Positions 44,500-52,818 of a stretch of 64,000 nt of DNA are shown here, piece after piece. Source of the DNA: Flagellatimonas centrodinii. Its GTDB lineage: Bacteria; Pseudomonadota; Gammaproteobacteria; Nevskiales; Nevskiaceae. The stretch spans positions 2,666,001 to 2,730,000 of the forward strand of contig NZ_CP092104.1 in assembly GCF_016918765.2 (NCBI RefSeq), in the 5' to 3' direction. Every line of letters begins with the position of its first letter. Position 1 is the stretch's first letter. Position numbers and translations under genes: made by a program. The notes beneath the pieces were generated by a model. It made no database searches. It saw only the letters and a program-made list of their open reading frames with translations, and was not told where the DNA came from.

Positions 44500-44772
44500 A
44501 TGAATGAAGAAGTCGTAGTGCGTCGAAGAGGGGTCCGGCCTTGGATGTTTCACGGCCTCATCGCCCTTTGGCTGGTAAGCGCGGCGATTACTGGTCACTT
44601 GCCTGCCGCGCTGGCTGCCGGGGCCTTCTATGTTGCCTTGGTGGTTGCGCAGCGCTTTGCGCCACGGTCCTGGTGGGAACCTAATTCCCGCACCGGCAAC
44701 GTCATCACATACGCGCTAGCCGTGATGCTCATCATCGTGATCGCCGCAGTATGGTGGTCACATGGCGTCTAA
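44500..44772 (+). CDS. Integron cassette 4, small membrane protein
   Basis: The 90-residue product has two or three membrane helices (FHGLIALWLVSAAITGHL, LAAGAFYVALVVA, ITYALAVMLIIVIAAVWW). Function unknown. Its stop lies within the left core of attC4. Confidence 0.72.
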   Translation: MNEEVVVRRRGVRPWMFHGLIALWLVSAAITGHLPAALAAGAFYVALVVAQRFAPRSWWEPNSRTGNVITYALAVMLIIVIAAVWWSHGV

Positions 44773-44835
44773 CAAGCAGTTCCACGCGACGCAGGCACCT
44801 TGCGGCGCCTGCGCGCGTGAACTGCGGCGTTATGC
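44767..44835 (+). repeat. attC site 4
   Basis: Left core GTCTAAC (44,767-44,773), right core GTTATGC (44,829-44,835). Arms AGCAGTTCCACGCG and CGCGTGAACTGC pair with a bulge. Confidence 0.88.
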
Positions 44836-44856
44836 CTACAGGAAAGGGAGGCAGTA

Positions 44857-45261
44857 ATGGGTGGCAGGCCAGCATCACATATCTTCGCGGGGCTGTACTT
44901 CTTTACGCTCGCAGCGGGGTTCGTCTTTACGGGCTACACAATGCTACAGGGTAGCCAGAGTGGCTACATCAGTCAGTTTCTTTTCTCGGCGCCGTACGTC
45001 GTTGCGCTGGTCGCCCTCTTCTCAACTCGGGCAAGGTGGTCGTACTTCCTCGGCGCGTTTCTTATCTTCGCCTTTCCAGTCTTTCTCATCGGCTCAATGC
45101 TCCTCATCCTCTTCAAGGCTGAGGGCGCTACGCTGGGTAGCATCAGTCCTTCGTTCATAGGCTCGGCGCTTCTGCTGTGGCTGTTCTACGCATTCACGTT
45201 CGGCAGGTCATCAAAGAACTTCTACGGCATTGGTGTTGCTCATGAGAGCAAGCAGGCATAA
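44857..45261 (+). CDS. Integron cassette 5, membrane protein
   Basis: The 134-residue product has four predicted membrane helices (GLYFFTLAAGFVFTGYTML, APYVVALVALF, FLGAFLIFAFPVFLIGSML, SALLLWLFYAFTFG). No family recognised. ATG follows GGGAGG. The stop codon lies in the left core of attC5. Confidence 0.75.
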   Translation: MGGRPASHIFAGLYFFTLAAGFVFTGYTMLQGSQSGYISQFLFSAPYVVALVALFSTRARWSYFLGAFLIFAFPVFLIGSMLLILFKAEGATLGSISPSFIGSALLLWLFYAFTFGRSSKNFYGIGVAHESKQA

Positions 45262-45325
45262 CCATCAGCTCCAGCCGACGTGCCACTCGCTTCGCTCGCG
45301 GCACGCAGCTGAGCTGGGGCGTTAG
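45256..45325 (+). repeat. attC site 5, right core interrupted by IS5 copy 3
   Basis: Left core GCATAAC (45,256-45,262). The right core would read GTTAGGT, but the IS entered after TTAG, leaving GTTAG at 45,321-45,325 and TTAGGT beyond the IS. Arms CAGCTCCAGC and GCTGAGCTG pair. Confidence 0.85.
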
Positions 45326-46557
45326 GGAAACACTGATCAAGTGTCTGAATTTTGCGCCGCTCCGCACTTGGGCGCCAAGAGTCGGCTGACTTTGCGGTTT
45401 TCAGCACGTTTGGCATGAGAATCGCTCAGTTCTTCCCGATATTCGGGCTCTTTCGCATATTTGCCCACTGATTCTGCTTGCTGCAGACGCAATTCATCTG
45501 CTGGGCTCGGGGATTCGTCGGGCGGCAATCAGCAGATTGGCCAGCCCGAACAGGCTGTAAAGCTGGGCGGTGTTCTTGAACAAGCCCCGATAGCGAGCCT
45601 TCCGATGCCTGAACAGGTTCTTGATGATGTGAAATGGGTGCTCGACCTTGGCACGCAGGCTGGATTTCAGTTGTTCGGTTTGCTGAAGCAGCCGTCCGCC
45701 TTCGGTGTCAGGGAGTTTGCGTCGCTTGCCCGGTCGCATCGCGATCTGCCAGGCGACGGTGTGTTCGGGGTTGCACTCTTCCCGCTTCTCCACACCCTGA
45801 TAGCCCGCATCACCATGGGCGTGTCGCTCTTCGCCATGCAGCAGGGCATGGGCTTGGGTGATGTCAGCCACGTTACCCGCCGTGCCAATGAGGCTGTGCA
45901 CCAGTCCCGAGGCGGCATCTACGCCGATATGGGCCTTCATGCCGAAGTGCCACTGGTTGCCCTTCTTCGATTGATGCATCTCAGGATCTCGCTCGCCTGC
46001 TTTGTTCTTTGTCGAAGGCGAAGCAGCAATCAGGGTGGCATCGACAATGGTGCCTTCCCGCATCAGCAGTCCCTGTTCGGCCAGGTGTCCCTTGATGGTC
46101 TCGAAGATCAGCTTCGTCAGCCCGTGGGTTTCCAATAGCCGCCGGAACTTCAGCACCGTGGTGGCATCCGGGGACGACTCCCGTCCCAGATCAATGCCGA
46201 CAAACCGGCGAATTGCGCCAGAGTCGTAAATCGCATCCTCGATCCCCTCGTCGGAGAAACCAAGACATTGCTGGGCAACGTACATCCGCAGCATGCGTTC
46301 ACAGCCTAGGGGAGGTCGACCATTGCCCGCCTTCGGGTAGAAGGGATCGATGACCGCAAGCAGTGCAGGCCAGGGCGTTGCGGCATCAATCTTCGATAAA
46401 AACCGATCCTGCCGCGTCTGACGTGGCTTGGCGGCATATTCGGCATCAGCAAAGCTGCGCTGCTTCATCACCCTCATCCCCGTGGAATTCGTCAGCAATA
46501 TTTTCTCATGTCCAGTCAATCGCAAAAAGCGTTTGAGGGGACTTGATCAGTGTTTCC
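45326..46557 (-). mobile_element. IS5-family insertion sequence, copy 3
   Basis: 1,232 bp with the same 17-bp ends as copies 1 and 2 and a TTAG target duplication (45,322-45,325 and 46,558-46,561). It lies inside the recombination core of attC5. Confidence 0.97.
45494..46468 (-). CDS. IS5-family DDE transposase, copy 3
   Basis: A 324-residue intact transposase, identical in protein sequence to copies 1 and 2. Confidence 0.93.
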   Translation of the reverse strand: MKQRSFADAEYAAKPRQTRQDRFLSKIDAATPWPALLAVIDPFYPKAGNGRPPLGCERMLRMYVAQQCLGFSDEGIEDAIYDSGAIRRFVGIDLGRESSPDATTVLKFRRLLETHGLTKLIFETIKGHLAEQGLLMREGTIVDATLIAASPSTKNKAGERDPEMHQSKKGNQWHFGMKAHIGVDAASGLVHSLIGTAGNVADITQAHALLHGEERHAHGDAGYQGVEKREECNPEHTVAWQIAMRPGKRRKLPDTEGGRLLQQTEQLKSSLRAKVEHPFHIIKNLFRHRKARYRGLFKNTAQLYSLFGLANLLIAARRIPEPSR

Positions 46558-46570
46558 TTAGGTGCAGCAG

Positions 46571-46945
46571 ATGAGGTTGCTTCTAATCGGCATCTCTTGC
46601 GTCGCTCTTTTCTTCCCGCTGTATTGGGCTCTCCATCCATTTGCAGGGCCAAACTGGGGCGCAGGCATAGCGGCCTTCATGATGTACATCGGGTTTCCGT
46701 CCCTATTCCTGCTTAAGTGGCATCGGCGGAGCACGCATCCGCTGATAAAGGCATGCAACTATGCCTTGGCGGTTGTCGTGCTCTTGCTCCTAGCTTGGGT
46801 GGCATACCGAGTCATTGTCGGCTCCGCCCCATTGCCACAAGCGGTTGGCTTGTTCTTTGTCTACGGCGGGTTGGCAGTCTACTTCTTAAAGCACGGGTAT
46901 ATGCCGTATCAGGCAGAGGAGATGGAGGCCCAAGAAAATGACTGA
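46571..46945 (+). CDS. Integron cassette 6, membrane protein
   Basis: The 124-residue product has about four membrane helices (LLLIGISCVALFFPLYWAL, AAFMMYIGFPSLFLL, ALAVVVLLLLAWVAYRVIV, AVGLFFVYGGLAVYFL). Function unknown. ATG at 46,571 is preferred; GTG at 46,562 lies in the attC core. Its natural 5' flank is now the IS5 copy 3 end. Confidence 0.7.
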   Translation: MRLLLIGISCVALFFPLYWALHPFAGPNWGAGIAAFMMYIGFPSLFLLKWHRRSTHPLIKACNYALAVVVLLLLAWVAYRVIVGSAPLPQAVGLFFVYGGLAVYFLKHGYMPYQAEEMEAQEND

Positions 46946-46951
46946 GCAAGC

Positions 46952-47024
46952 ACCTAACAAGCCACTTCAGCCGACCGCCCACTCGCTACGCGAGTGGGCG
47001 GTCGGCTGAGTTTGGGCGTTGGGC
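46952..47024 (+). repeat. attC site 6
   Basis: Left core ACCTAAC (46,952-46,958), right core GTTGGGC (47,018-47,024). The arms GCCGACCGCCCACTCG and CGAGTGGGCGGTCGGC are a perfect 16-bp inverted repeat. Confidence 0.93.
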
Positions 47025-47038
47025 CTAAGGAGAAGCAG

Positions 47039-47368
47039 ATGCCGACCGTTGTTCTCAGGGACGCAGGCGGTGCGGATGTAGGCTTCATGCTCATCGCGGG
47101 CAGCGAGTCTTTATCTACGGGTCCAGCAGAGCGAGACCTCGTTCTCATGAAGCTGCCATTGCCTTCCAGCTCTCCGCTTGCTGCATTCCTCGATGAGCAT
47201 CGGCACATCGAGTTCTCGTCGAAGATCCAACACACTGAAACCGGGGTATTGGTGTCGTTTCAGGTAACTCCGGCTTTGTCGGTCAAAGCTGAGCTCGCAC
47301 CGTCAGGGGCTGGCTCTTGGTCAGTTGCAACCGTAGGCTCTGGCTCATGTCAGGTTCTAGCCAAGTGA
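47039..47368 (+). CDS. Integron cassette 7, hypothetical protein
   Basis: The 109-residue soluble product (start MPTVVLRDAGGADVGFML) has a beta-rich look and no recognised domain. ATG follows AAGGAG with ideal spacing. It lies between attC6 and attC7. Confidence 0.7.
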   Translation: MPTVVLRDAGGADVGFMLIAGSESLSTGPAERDLVLMKLPLPSSSPLAAFLDEHRHIEFSSKIQHTETGVLVSFQVTPALSVKAELAPSGAGSWSVATVGSGSCQVLAK

Positions 47369-47375
47369 GCGTCTG

Positions 47376-47453
47376 GCCCAACAAGGCACTCCAGCCGACG
47401 TATTTGCCTCCGCTGCGCTACGGCAAATCCGCGGCTGAGTTTTGGCGTTAGAT
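47376..47453 (+). repeat. attC site 7
   Basis: Left core GCCCAAC (47,376-47,382), right core GTTAGAT (47,447-47,453). Arms CCAGCCG and CGGCTGAG plus ATTTGCC and GGCAAAT form the fold. Confidence 0.92.
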
Positions 47454-47465
47454 GCCATTCAACCA

Positions 47466-48101
47466 ATGAGCCGAGTAGACGAAATCCTCAGTCATCGATT
47501 AGCCGATGGCTTGGTCGAATCGTTTGGTATCGTCGCTGCTTACTGCTACAGCTTGAAGGCCGAGGAAGCCTGTGAGCTCTTAAGGCGGTCAGTAGTTGAG
47601 AGACCGGACTATAGGAATTTCGCACTTCGAAAGGTCTGCGCAGATGTAGAGACACAGTTCCTGAGCTGTCATTCTGAGTTGGTCAGTAATGTCATTAAAG
47701 ATTTCAAGATCGCCGACTACCGCTTAAGGCAATCGCTGGGCTTTGTGCTTTCGCGCATTGCAGAGGTGGCGCCAACTCCAACCAGGCGAAAAATTCAAAA
47801 GCTCTTCCTGAACTCGCAGTACGTTGGCGTTCGGCGTCGCGGTTACAAAAGTGTTGGCATTGACGAAAGGATGCCCAGCGCCGCAGTTGCGAACGCTTGG
47901 ATGCAATATGGAGACTACGAGGCTGCTTGGCTTATTACAAAACGGTTTCCTGTTTCTTTCCTGGCAGAGCATCGCGAGCTCCTCCAAGGTCAATTCGATC
48001 AGGGGTGGCAACTGTCCAGGCTCTATTTAAGAATCGCTGAGGTAGACCCTAGCGTTCTAGAAACGCTGAAGACACTCGATCCAATCTCCTACTGTTACGT
48101 C
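47466..48101 (+). pseudogene. Integron cassette 8, hypothetical protein truncated by an IS3 element
   Basis: The frame starts at ATG 47,466 (MSRVDEILSHRLADGL) and gives 212 native residues before the IS at 48,102; it then reads 14 IS-encoded residues to a stop at 48,143. The protein is helix-rich with HEAT-like spacing and no family I recognise. Its C-terminus and attC site are missing. Confidence 0.78.
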
Positions 48102-48107
48102 TGGGTT

Positions 48108-48929
48108 CTACCCCGTAACCACGGACGGTTTGGAAAGAGCTGAAAACTTCTGATCCTGCTTGGCGACTCTACGCCGCATTCTCGGGTTGTGGAATCGCTC
48201 GATGTAGTCGAACACATCCGCCTTGGCGACATCGAGCGTCGGATACTTCACACGGTGCGTGCGCTCCCGCTTGAGCATGCCGAAGAAGCCCTCGCAGGCA
48301 GCGTTGTCTCCGCAATGGCCAACGGCACTCATTGAGCACAGCAGCGTGTTCCTGGTCAGATAGCGTTGATAGTCACTGCTGCGGAATTGGCTGCCGCGAT
48401 CCGAATGTAGGATCACTGACCATCCGCCCTGACGTTGCCAGATCGCCATTTCGACGGCCCGGATCACCATCTGACGGTCCTGCCGGTGATGCATCGACCA
48501 CCCGATCACGAGCTTGCTGAACAGGTCGAGGACGACGCATAGATACAGCTTGCCCTCGTCGGTTTTGATCTCGGTGATGTCGGTCACCCACTTGGTCTCG
48601 GGCTCCAAAGCATTGAAATCCCGCTCCAGCAGATTGCGCACGCCAGGTGGCGGCAGCCCCGGCTGACCGCGCGGGCCGCGCCGTTTCCTGCGCGGCCAGC
48701 CCTGCACGCCGTGCAGCGCCATCAGGCGAGCCACGCGATTGACGCTGGCAGTCTCACCTTCTTCGGCAAGATCCTCCTGCATGCGAGGCGCACCCAGAAC
48801 GCCACGGCTGTCTTCGTGAAGCTCACGGATGCGTGCAAGCAGTCGATCGTTGTCGACCTGACGTGCGCTGGGCTGGCGCGTACTCCAGCCGTAATAACCG
48901 CTCGGCGACACCCGCAGGCAGCGGCACAT
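48108..48929 (-). CDS. IS3-family transposase OrfB (DDE integrase domain)
   Basis: The DDE triad lies in [17 protein letters not shown] and [12 protein letters not shown]. The reading frame is open upstream ([15 protein letters not shown]) and lies in the other frame from orfA, so the active product is probably the OrfAB fusion made by programmed frameshifting. The coordinates give the frame from its first ATG, 273 residues. Confidence 0.92.
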   Translation of the reverse strand: MCRCLRVSPSGYYGWSTRQPSARQVDNDRLLARIRELHEDSRGVLGAPRMQEDLAEEGETASVNRVARLMALHGVQGWPRRKRRGPRGQPGLPPPGVRNLLERDFNALEPETKWVTDITEIKTDEGKLYLCVVLDLFSKLVIGWSMHHRQDRQMVIRAVEMAIWQRQGGWSVILHSDRGSQFRSSDYQRYLTRNTLLCSMSAVGHCGDNAACEGFFGMLKRERTHRVKYPTLDVAKADVFDYIERFHNPRMRRRVAKQDQKFSALSKPSVVTG

Positions 48930-48976
48930 CAGGCGAACAGGGAAATCATCGCGGCAACGCTCGATCGCCTGATATC

Positions 48977-49270
48977 TCAGGACGACCCCTTGGCAAAGAA
49001 CGTCGCCGCTTCGCGTAAAAAATCCCGCTCCTTCTTCACCCGGGCAAGCTCGCGTTTGAGCCGCGCCAGCTCCTCATCGCGGGCGGTGCCCGTGCCACCA
49101 AAGGCGACTTGCCCTTGGCTCTCAATCTCGCGCTTCCAGCGGGTTAGCAGGCTGTCCCGGATGCCCAACTCCCGGGCGACCTGCGCGCAACTCACACCCG
49201 GCTGGCGGCACTGCTCAACAGCCCCGCGCTTGAACTCCGGGCTGAACTTCCTTCGCTTCGACATGAACAC
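48977..49270 (-). CDS. IS3-family transposase OrfA (HTH)
   Basis: The 97-residue protein has an HTH ([17 protein letters not shown]) and a C-terminal leucine zipper ([19 protein letters not shown]). It binds the IS ends. Its stop lies shortly before the orfB ATG; a T6 run in its last third is a possible slip site. Confidence 0.92.
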   Translation of the reverse strand: MFMSKRRKFSPEFKRGAVEQCRQPGVSCAQVARELGIRDSLLTRWKREIESQGQVAFGGTGTARDEELARLKRELARVKKERDFLREAATFFAKGSS

Positions 49271-49327
49271 TCCTTTTGGCCATTGTCGGCCTTCTCGAAA
49301 GTGTCCGTGCTATCGGGGTAGAACCCA

Positions 49328-50270
49328 GCAGCTCAAGAAGACCGATGGGAAAGCAGTCATCTTGCTAGACGAGCCTGGGCTGACGCTACATGGGAAGGCG
49401 CAGGGCGACCTTCTCCGTTACATCGTTGAACGCCTTCTCCCCGACCATCAGGTGATCTTCACAACCCACTCGCCCTTTATGGTTCCGATGGACCGTCTCG
49501 GTGACGTCAGAATCGTTGAGGATGTGATTGCATTTGACCCCAAAACGGGGCGCCCAGATATCAAGGGGACGAAGGTTAGATCGGACGTCTTGCAGGTAAC
49601 CGAGGACACTTTGTTTCCGCTACAAGGTGCCCTCGGGTACGAGGTCACTCAATCGATGTTTATCGGCGCGCACACCCTCTTGGTTGAAGGCCCATCAGAC
49701 ATTCTCTACCTGCAGACGCTCTCTCAGGCGCTGCGTCGCCGTGGCCGTGAAGGGCTGGATAGGCGCTGGACTCTGTGTCCGTCGGGCGGCATCGACAAGA
49801 TCGCGCCCTTCGTGCGGCTTTTTGGTTCAAATCACGTAGACGTTGCTGTTCTTTCTGACCTGGCAAGTGGCGACAAGAAGAAGATCGAAGCCATGAAAAG
49901 GGATCAGATTCTTAAGGCCGGACATTTCTTTACGGCTGCCGACTTCGTGAACCAACAAGAAGCAGACGTGGAGGATTTTTTCGACGCTCAGATATTTGCG
50001 GACATTCTGAATGCGGCCTACAAGCCACCTGCGGACAAATTACTATCCAAGGAGGTCTTTGAAGGGGTTACAGAGACGCACCGCTTGGTGAAGAAGGCTG
50101 AAGCACTCTTTAGGCTCATGCCGCCCGAAGTGCCGGAGTTCGATCACTTCACGCCGGCAAGGTGGCTGCTGGAGAATCCGCAGCTTCTGGACGATGACTC
50201 GGCAGAAGTCAGCACAACGTTGGATCGAGCTGAGAGCGTATTCAAGACATTCAATGCTTTACTTGCTTAA
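49328..50270 (+). pseudogene. OLD-type ATP-dependent endonuclease, 5' part missing
   Basis: The remaining 313 codons keep the Walker B and signature region (VILLDEPGLTLHGKAQ), the H-loop segment VIFTTHSPFMV and the TOPRIM domain start LLVEGPSDILYLQTLS with a later DLASGD. That is the C-terminal two thirds of an OLD/GajA-like nuclease, a family tied to phage defence. The Walker A half is cut away at the IS3 boundary and no native start remains. Confidence 0.87.
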
Positions 50271-50326
50271 ATGCCCTTCACACCGCCATTCGTTCGAGCC
50301 TCTGGCGCAGTCTGCCCTCGCGCCGT

Positions 50327-50362
50327 AGCGTAGTGTTGTGTAGCGCTACACAACACTACGCT
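50327..50362. repeat. Perfect 36-bp palindrome
   Basis: Two 18-bp arms meet without a spacer at 50,344/50,345; the arm begins AGCGTAGTGTTGTG and ends TAGC. It lies 66 bp upstream of an XRE-type gene. No T-run follows, so it is more likely a protein-binding or replication-related site than a terminator. Confidence 0.85.
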
Positions 50363-50428
50363 TAGCATGCGGATTTATAATCGGAGAGTTATAATTCGAT
50401 CCGAGACTTTTTCCGATTGTCCAAGGCA

Positions 50429-50740
50429 ATGACCGGCGACTACGCGATCAGCAGCACCTATGAGGACGCCTTTGAGGCGCTGTACTCCCCGGATGTCGCG
50501 CAACTGAAGCGAACGAGGGCCTTCGCGTTGCGTGCGATCCGCAAGCAGCTGGAGGCGCTGCCCGGTACTCAGCATCAGGTTGCGACTCAGCTCGGCATCA
50601 AGCAGCCAAGGCTGAACAAGATCCTCCGTGGCGAGGCGGATGCAATCTCCCTGGATAACCTGGTCCTCCTCGCTGCGCGCGCTGGCCTACGCGTGGAGGT
50701 TGTCTTCAAGGGCGCCGGCCGCCGCAGGAGAGCGCCATGA
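50429..50740 (+). CDS. XRE-family HTH protein (antitoxin-like)
   Basis: The 103-residue protein has a C-terminal HTH (HQVATQLGIKQPRLNKILRG) and a basic tail. It resembles small Xre regulators of toxin-antitoxin or plasmid control systems. ATG follows AAGG. Its stop overlaps the next ATG. The palindrome at 50,327 and an AATCGGA/TCCGATT inverted repeat lie upstream and may be operators. Confidence 0.82.
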   Translation: MTGDYAISSTYEDAFEALYSPDVAQLKRTRAFALRAIRKQLEALPGTQHQVATQLGIKQPRLNKILRGEADAISLDNLVLLAARAGLRVEVVFKGAGRRRRAP

Positions 50741-50913
50741 CCATCATCGAAGCGCTGGCCCAAGCAGACCGACATTGCGATCTCGAAGGGCTTCCCCCGG
50801 CGAGCCAAGAGGCGCGCAGGCTCGATATCGAGCTGGCGGCGGAACGCATATCCGCAGGAGTTGCTGTTCGGCAAATGCTTGCGCTCCATCGGCTCGCCGC
50901 TGCGGAAGACTGA
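50737..50913 (+). CDS. Small hypothetical protein
   Basis: A 58-residue frame starts at an ATG overlapping the XRE stop (ATGA) and ends 1 base before the next GTG start. It begins MTIIEALAQADRHCDLEG and is helix-rich. Tight packing in a three-gene operon is the main support. Confidence 0.6.
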   Translation: MTIIEALAQADRHCDLEGLPPASQEARRLDIELAAERISAGVAVRQMLALHRLAAAED

Positions 50914-50914
50914 C

Positions 50915-51490
50915 GTGGCCAGGCGCGACCTGCACGTTCCATTTGAAGAGAAGGACGAGGCGAAGCTACTTGGCGCCCGATGGGACGCGCAAGCTCGCTG
51001 CTGGTATGTGCCTACCGGCATCCCGGATGAGCCTTTCGCTCGCTGGTTCCAACCACGGGAACAACGCCCGCCGACTCCGCCCGACTACTCAGCACTCCCC
51101 CTGAATCTGTTGATTGAACAGCCGGCGATCGTGGAAGCGACGGCGGAATGTTGGTCGTGCCGCGAAGGCACGCCCGTCTTGACGGTTGCTGGTCGCGACG
51201 AAGATGGCGATCTGGCCATTGTGACCGGCATACAGTCCGTCGATGCCCCCTTGGGTCGCGCGCTCGCCGAGCGCCCCTACTACAGACTGGCGTTCAGCCG
51301 AACGACGCAACAGTGGGCGTTCGCGAACCTATGCACGTCATGCGGCGCTCTGCAGGGGGACTTCTTCCTGCACAACGAACCAGATGGTCCGTTCTTCGCG
51401 CTTCACAACGCTGAGCCGCATCTGCGCATCACCGAGCTGGCTGAGCCGGTCAGGGTCGCCACCGACGATCCGGCCTACGACCTGGAATAG
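50915..51490 (+). CDS. DUF5710-domain protein
   Basis: The 191-residue product has an N-terminal DUF5710 segment (LHVPFEEKDEAKLLGARWD, then CWYVPTG), common in plasmid and ICE proteins such as primases and ArdC-like proteins. The rest has CWSCREG and CTSCGAL, a likely four-cysteine metal site. GTG at 50,915 begins the domain and follows GGAAG. Third gene of the XRE operon. Confidence 0.78.
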   Translation: MARRDLHVPFEEKDEAKLLGARWDAQARCWYVPTGIPDEPFARWFQPREQRPPTPPDYSALPLNLLIEQPAIVEATAECWSCREGTPVLTVAGRDEDGDLAIVTGIQSVDAPLGRALAERPYYRLAFSRTTQQWAFANLCTSCGALQGDFFLHNEPDGPFFALHNAEPHLRITELAEPVRVATDDPAYDLE

Positions 51491-51645
51491 TCCGCGTCGC
51501 GAGACGTTTCCTCGTGCGGAAATCCACGATGCCCGTGGACAACCCCTGCACAGCGGGCGCTCCGCTGGGGCTCTATTGGGGAGCCCCCGGCCGCTTCGCT
51601 GCTGCACAGAGGTTGCCCACCGGCACCCCGAGGTCCATCGCGCCA

Positions 51646-51665
51646 GACTTTCTCATGAGAAAGTC
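51646..51665. repeat. 20-bp palindrome, site 1
   Basis: GACTTTCTCATGAGAAAGTC, perfect. It lies between the 3' ends of convergent genes, 4 bases beyond the stop of the leftward gene. Confidence 0.95.
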
Positions 51666-51669
51666 GAGG

Positions 51670-52128
51670 TCAGCCGCAGCACCCCTCATCAGGGTGCCCG
51701 CCCTCTCCGTAGCGATCCCGGTATAGCTCGCCAGCGATCCGGCGCCGCTGCGCGGCGTAATAGAGCCCGTAGGACTCCAGCCAGCCATTCAGCTCGTCGC
51801 CGTCGATGACGCCCCAGGTATGGACTTCGGCCTGGCCGAAGTGGTCATAGCGCAAGACATCGAGACACGCATCAGCCAGCTCGGCATCGAGCGAGCGAAG
51901 ATCCGTCAGGTCGAACGGAAACCGAGGCCCGTTGTAGAGGCCACCCAGAAACGCCACAAGCCGCCGCACCTGTCCGGACCCTGGACTCCCACGGATCGCT
52001 CGCGCAATGCGCTGTAGGCCCTCTATGGCCGGCCCTCGCGCCGCTTGCTTTGCCCGAGTGACCGCCGCCAGCTTTGCAACGAAATCATCCACGACCTCAT
52101 CCCGGTTCCGCGTGTCGATGGTCGCCAT
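51670..52128 (-). CDS. Hypothetical protein of the mobile module
   Basis: The 152-residue protein contains RLVAFLGGLYNGPRFPFDLTD and a C-terminal segment typical of small plasmid/ICE proteins (DVLRYDHFGQAEVHTWGV). I recognise no function. ATG follows GAGGGG and shares one base with the upstream stop. Confidence 0.75.
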   Translation of the reverse strand: MATIDTRNRDEVVDDFVAKLAAVTRAKQAARGPAIEGLQRIARAIRGSPGSGQVRRLVAFLGGLYNGPRFPFDLTDLRSLDAELADACLDVLRYDHFGQAEVHTWGVIDGDELNGWLESYGLYYAAQRRRIAGELYRDRYGEGGHPDEGCCG

Positions 52129-52370
52129 CACGCACCCCTCAACTGGCACGGCACTCTCTCGATCAAGTCCTGCTCGAACAGCGCCGGCAGCTCACGAACC
52201 AACCGCAACGCCGCCGCCTCGATGGCTGCCTGCCGGGTGATGTACGTTCTGTCCGTCTCGAACGCGCCCGCGTTGTCCACGTCGAGCACATAGGTCCAAC
52301 CCGTCTTGTGCCGCTGCGTCCTCACCTCGATCCGGTGCGCACGCAATTCATCCGCTCGAATCCCGCTCAT
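52128..52370 (-). CDS. Hypothetical protein of the mobile module
   Basis: The 80-residue protein (start MSGIRADELRAHRIEVRTQ) has a beta-alpha look and no recognised domain. It overlaps the next gene by one base (TGATG). Confidence 0.7.
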   Translation of the reverse strand: MSGIRADELRAHRIEVRTQRHKTGWTYVLDVDNAGAFETDRTYITRQAAIEAAALRLVRELPALFEQDLIERVPCQLRGA

Positions 52371-52574
52371 ACCCCTGTCTCCTGTTGCCCTGGTCGCAAG
52401 CGCGGCAGGCCTCCGCCGCGCTTGTGATCGGGGACCGATCGGCACGCCGTCGAGCACGGGTCAATCGCCGCCGAAGGGCGAGCGCAGCGAGATTCGTCGG
52501 CCGCATCGCGGCCGTCGAACGGATCGATTGACGCGCGCGGAGCAAGTGCCACCCAACCAACCCGCGGAGCGGCC

Positions 52575-52594
52575 GACTTTCTCATGAGAAACAT
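52575..52594. repeat. 20-bp palindrome, site 2 (right end diverged)
   Basis: GACTTTCTCATGAGAAACAT: the first 17 bases match and the last three differ. It is 205 bp upstream of the gene starting at 52,370. Confidence 0.88.
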
Positions 52595-52798
52595 TTGCCT
52601 CGCGTCGTAGCGCGCGGCGCTACGAGGACACGGTGTCGGCGCAGCCGTCACGGTGTCCCCTGCTTGGCGGCCTGACGAGGCCGAAGGCCTGGTCTTGCCG
52701 TGCCGTTCGGACGAGGGATTGATGCCCGAAGGGGCGAGACGCCGAAGGCGGCTCGATGCAAAGCACGAAAGCCCGGCGCGCACTGCGCGCGGCCTCCA

Positions 52799-52818
52799 GA
52801 CTTTCTCATGAGAAACTT
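52799..52818. repeat. 20-bp palindrome, site 3 (right end diverged)
   Basis: GACTTTCTCATGAGAAACTT. The left half is exact. It lies in the same noncoding stretch as site 2, 224 bp away. Confidence 0.88.

Larger units (their letters stand above)
48102..49327 (-). mobile_element. IS3-family insertion sequence
   Basis: The 1,226-bp element has related ends, TGGGTTCTACCCCG in inverted orientation at both sides, and carries orfA and orfB on the minus strand. The flanks (ACGTC left, GCAGC right) do not match, so no target duplication is visible. Confidence 0.93.

Noticed and set aside
43240-47453. attC sites as rho-independent terminators
   Set aside because: They have strong hairpins but carry RYYYAAC/GTTRRRY cores at both ends and no T-run after the stem.
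48711-49327. Apparent 5' extension of the OLD nuclease frame
   Set aside because: This part is antisense to the IS3 transposase genes; only codons after 49,327 are nuclease.
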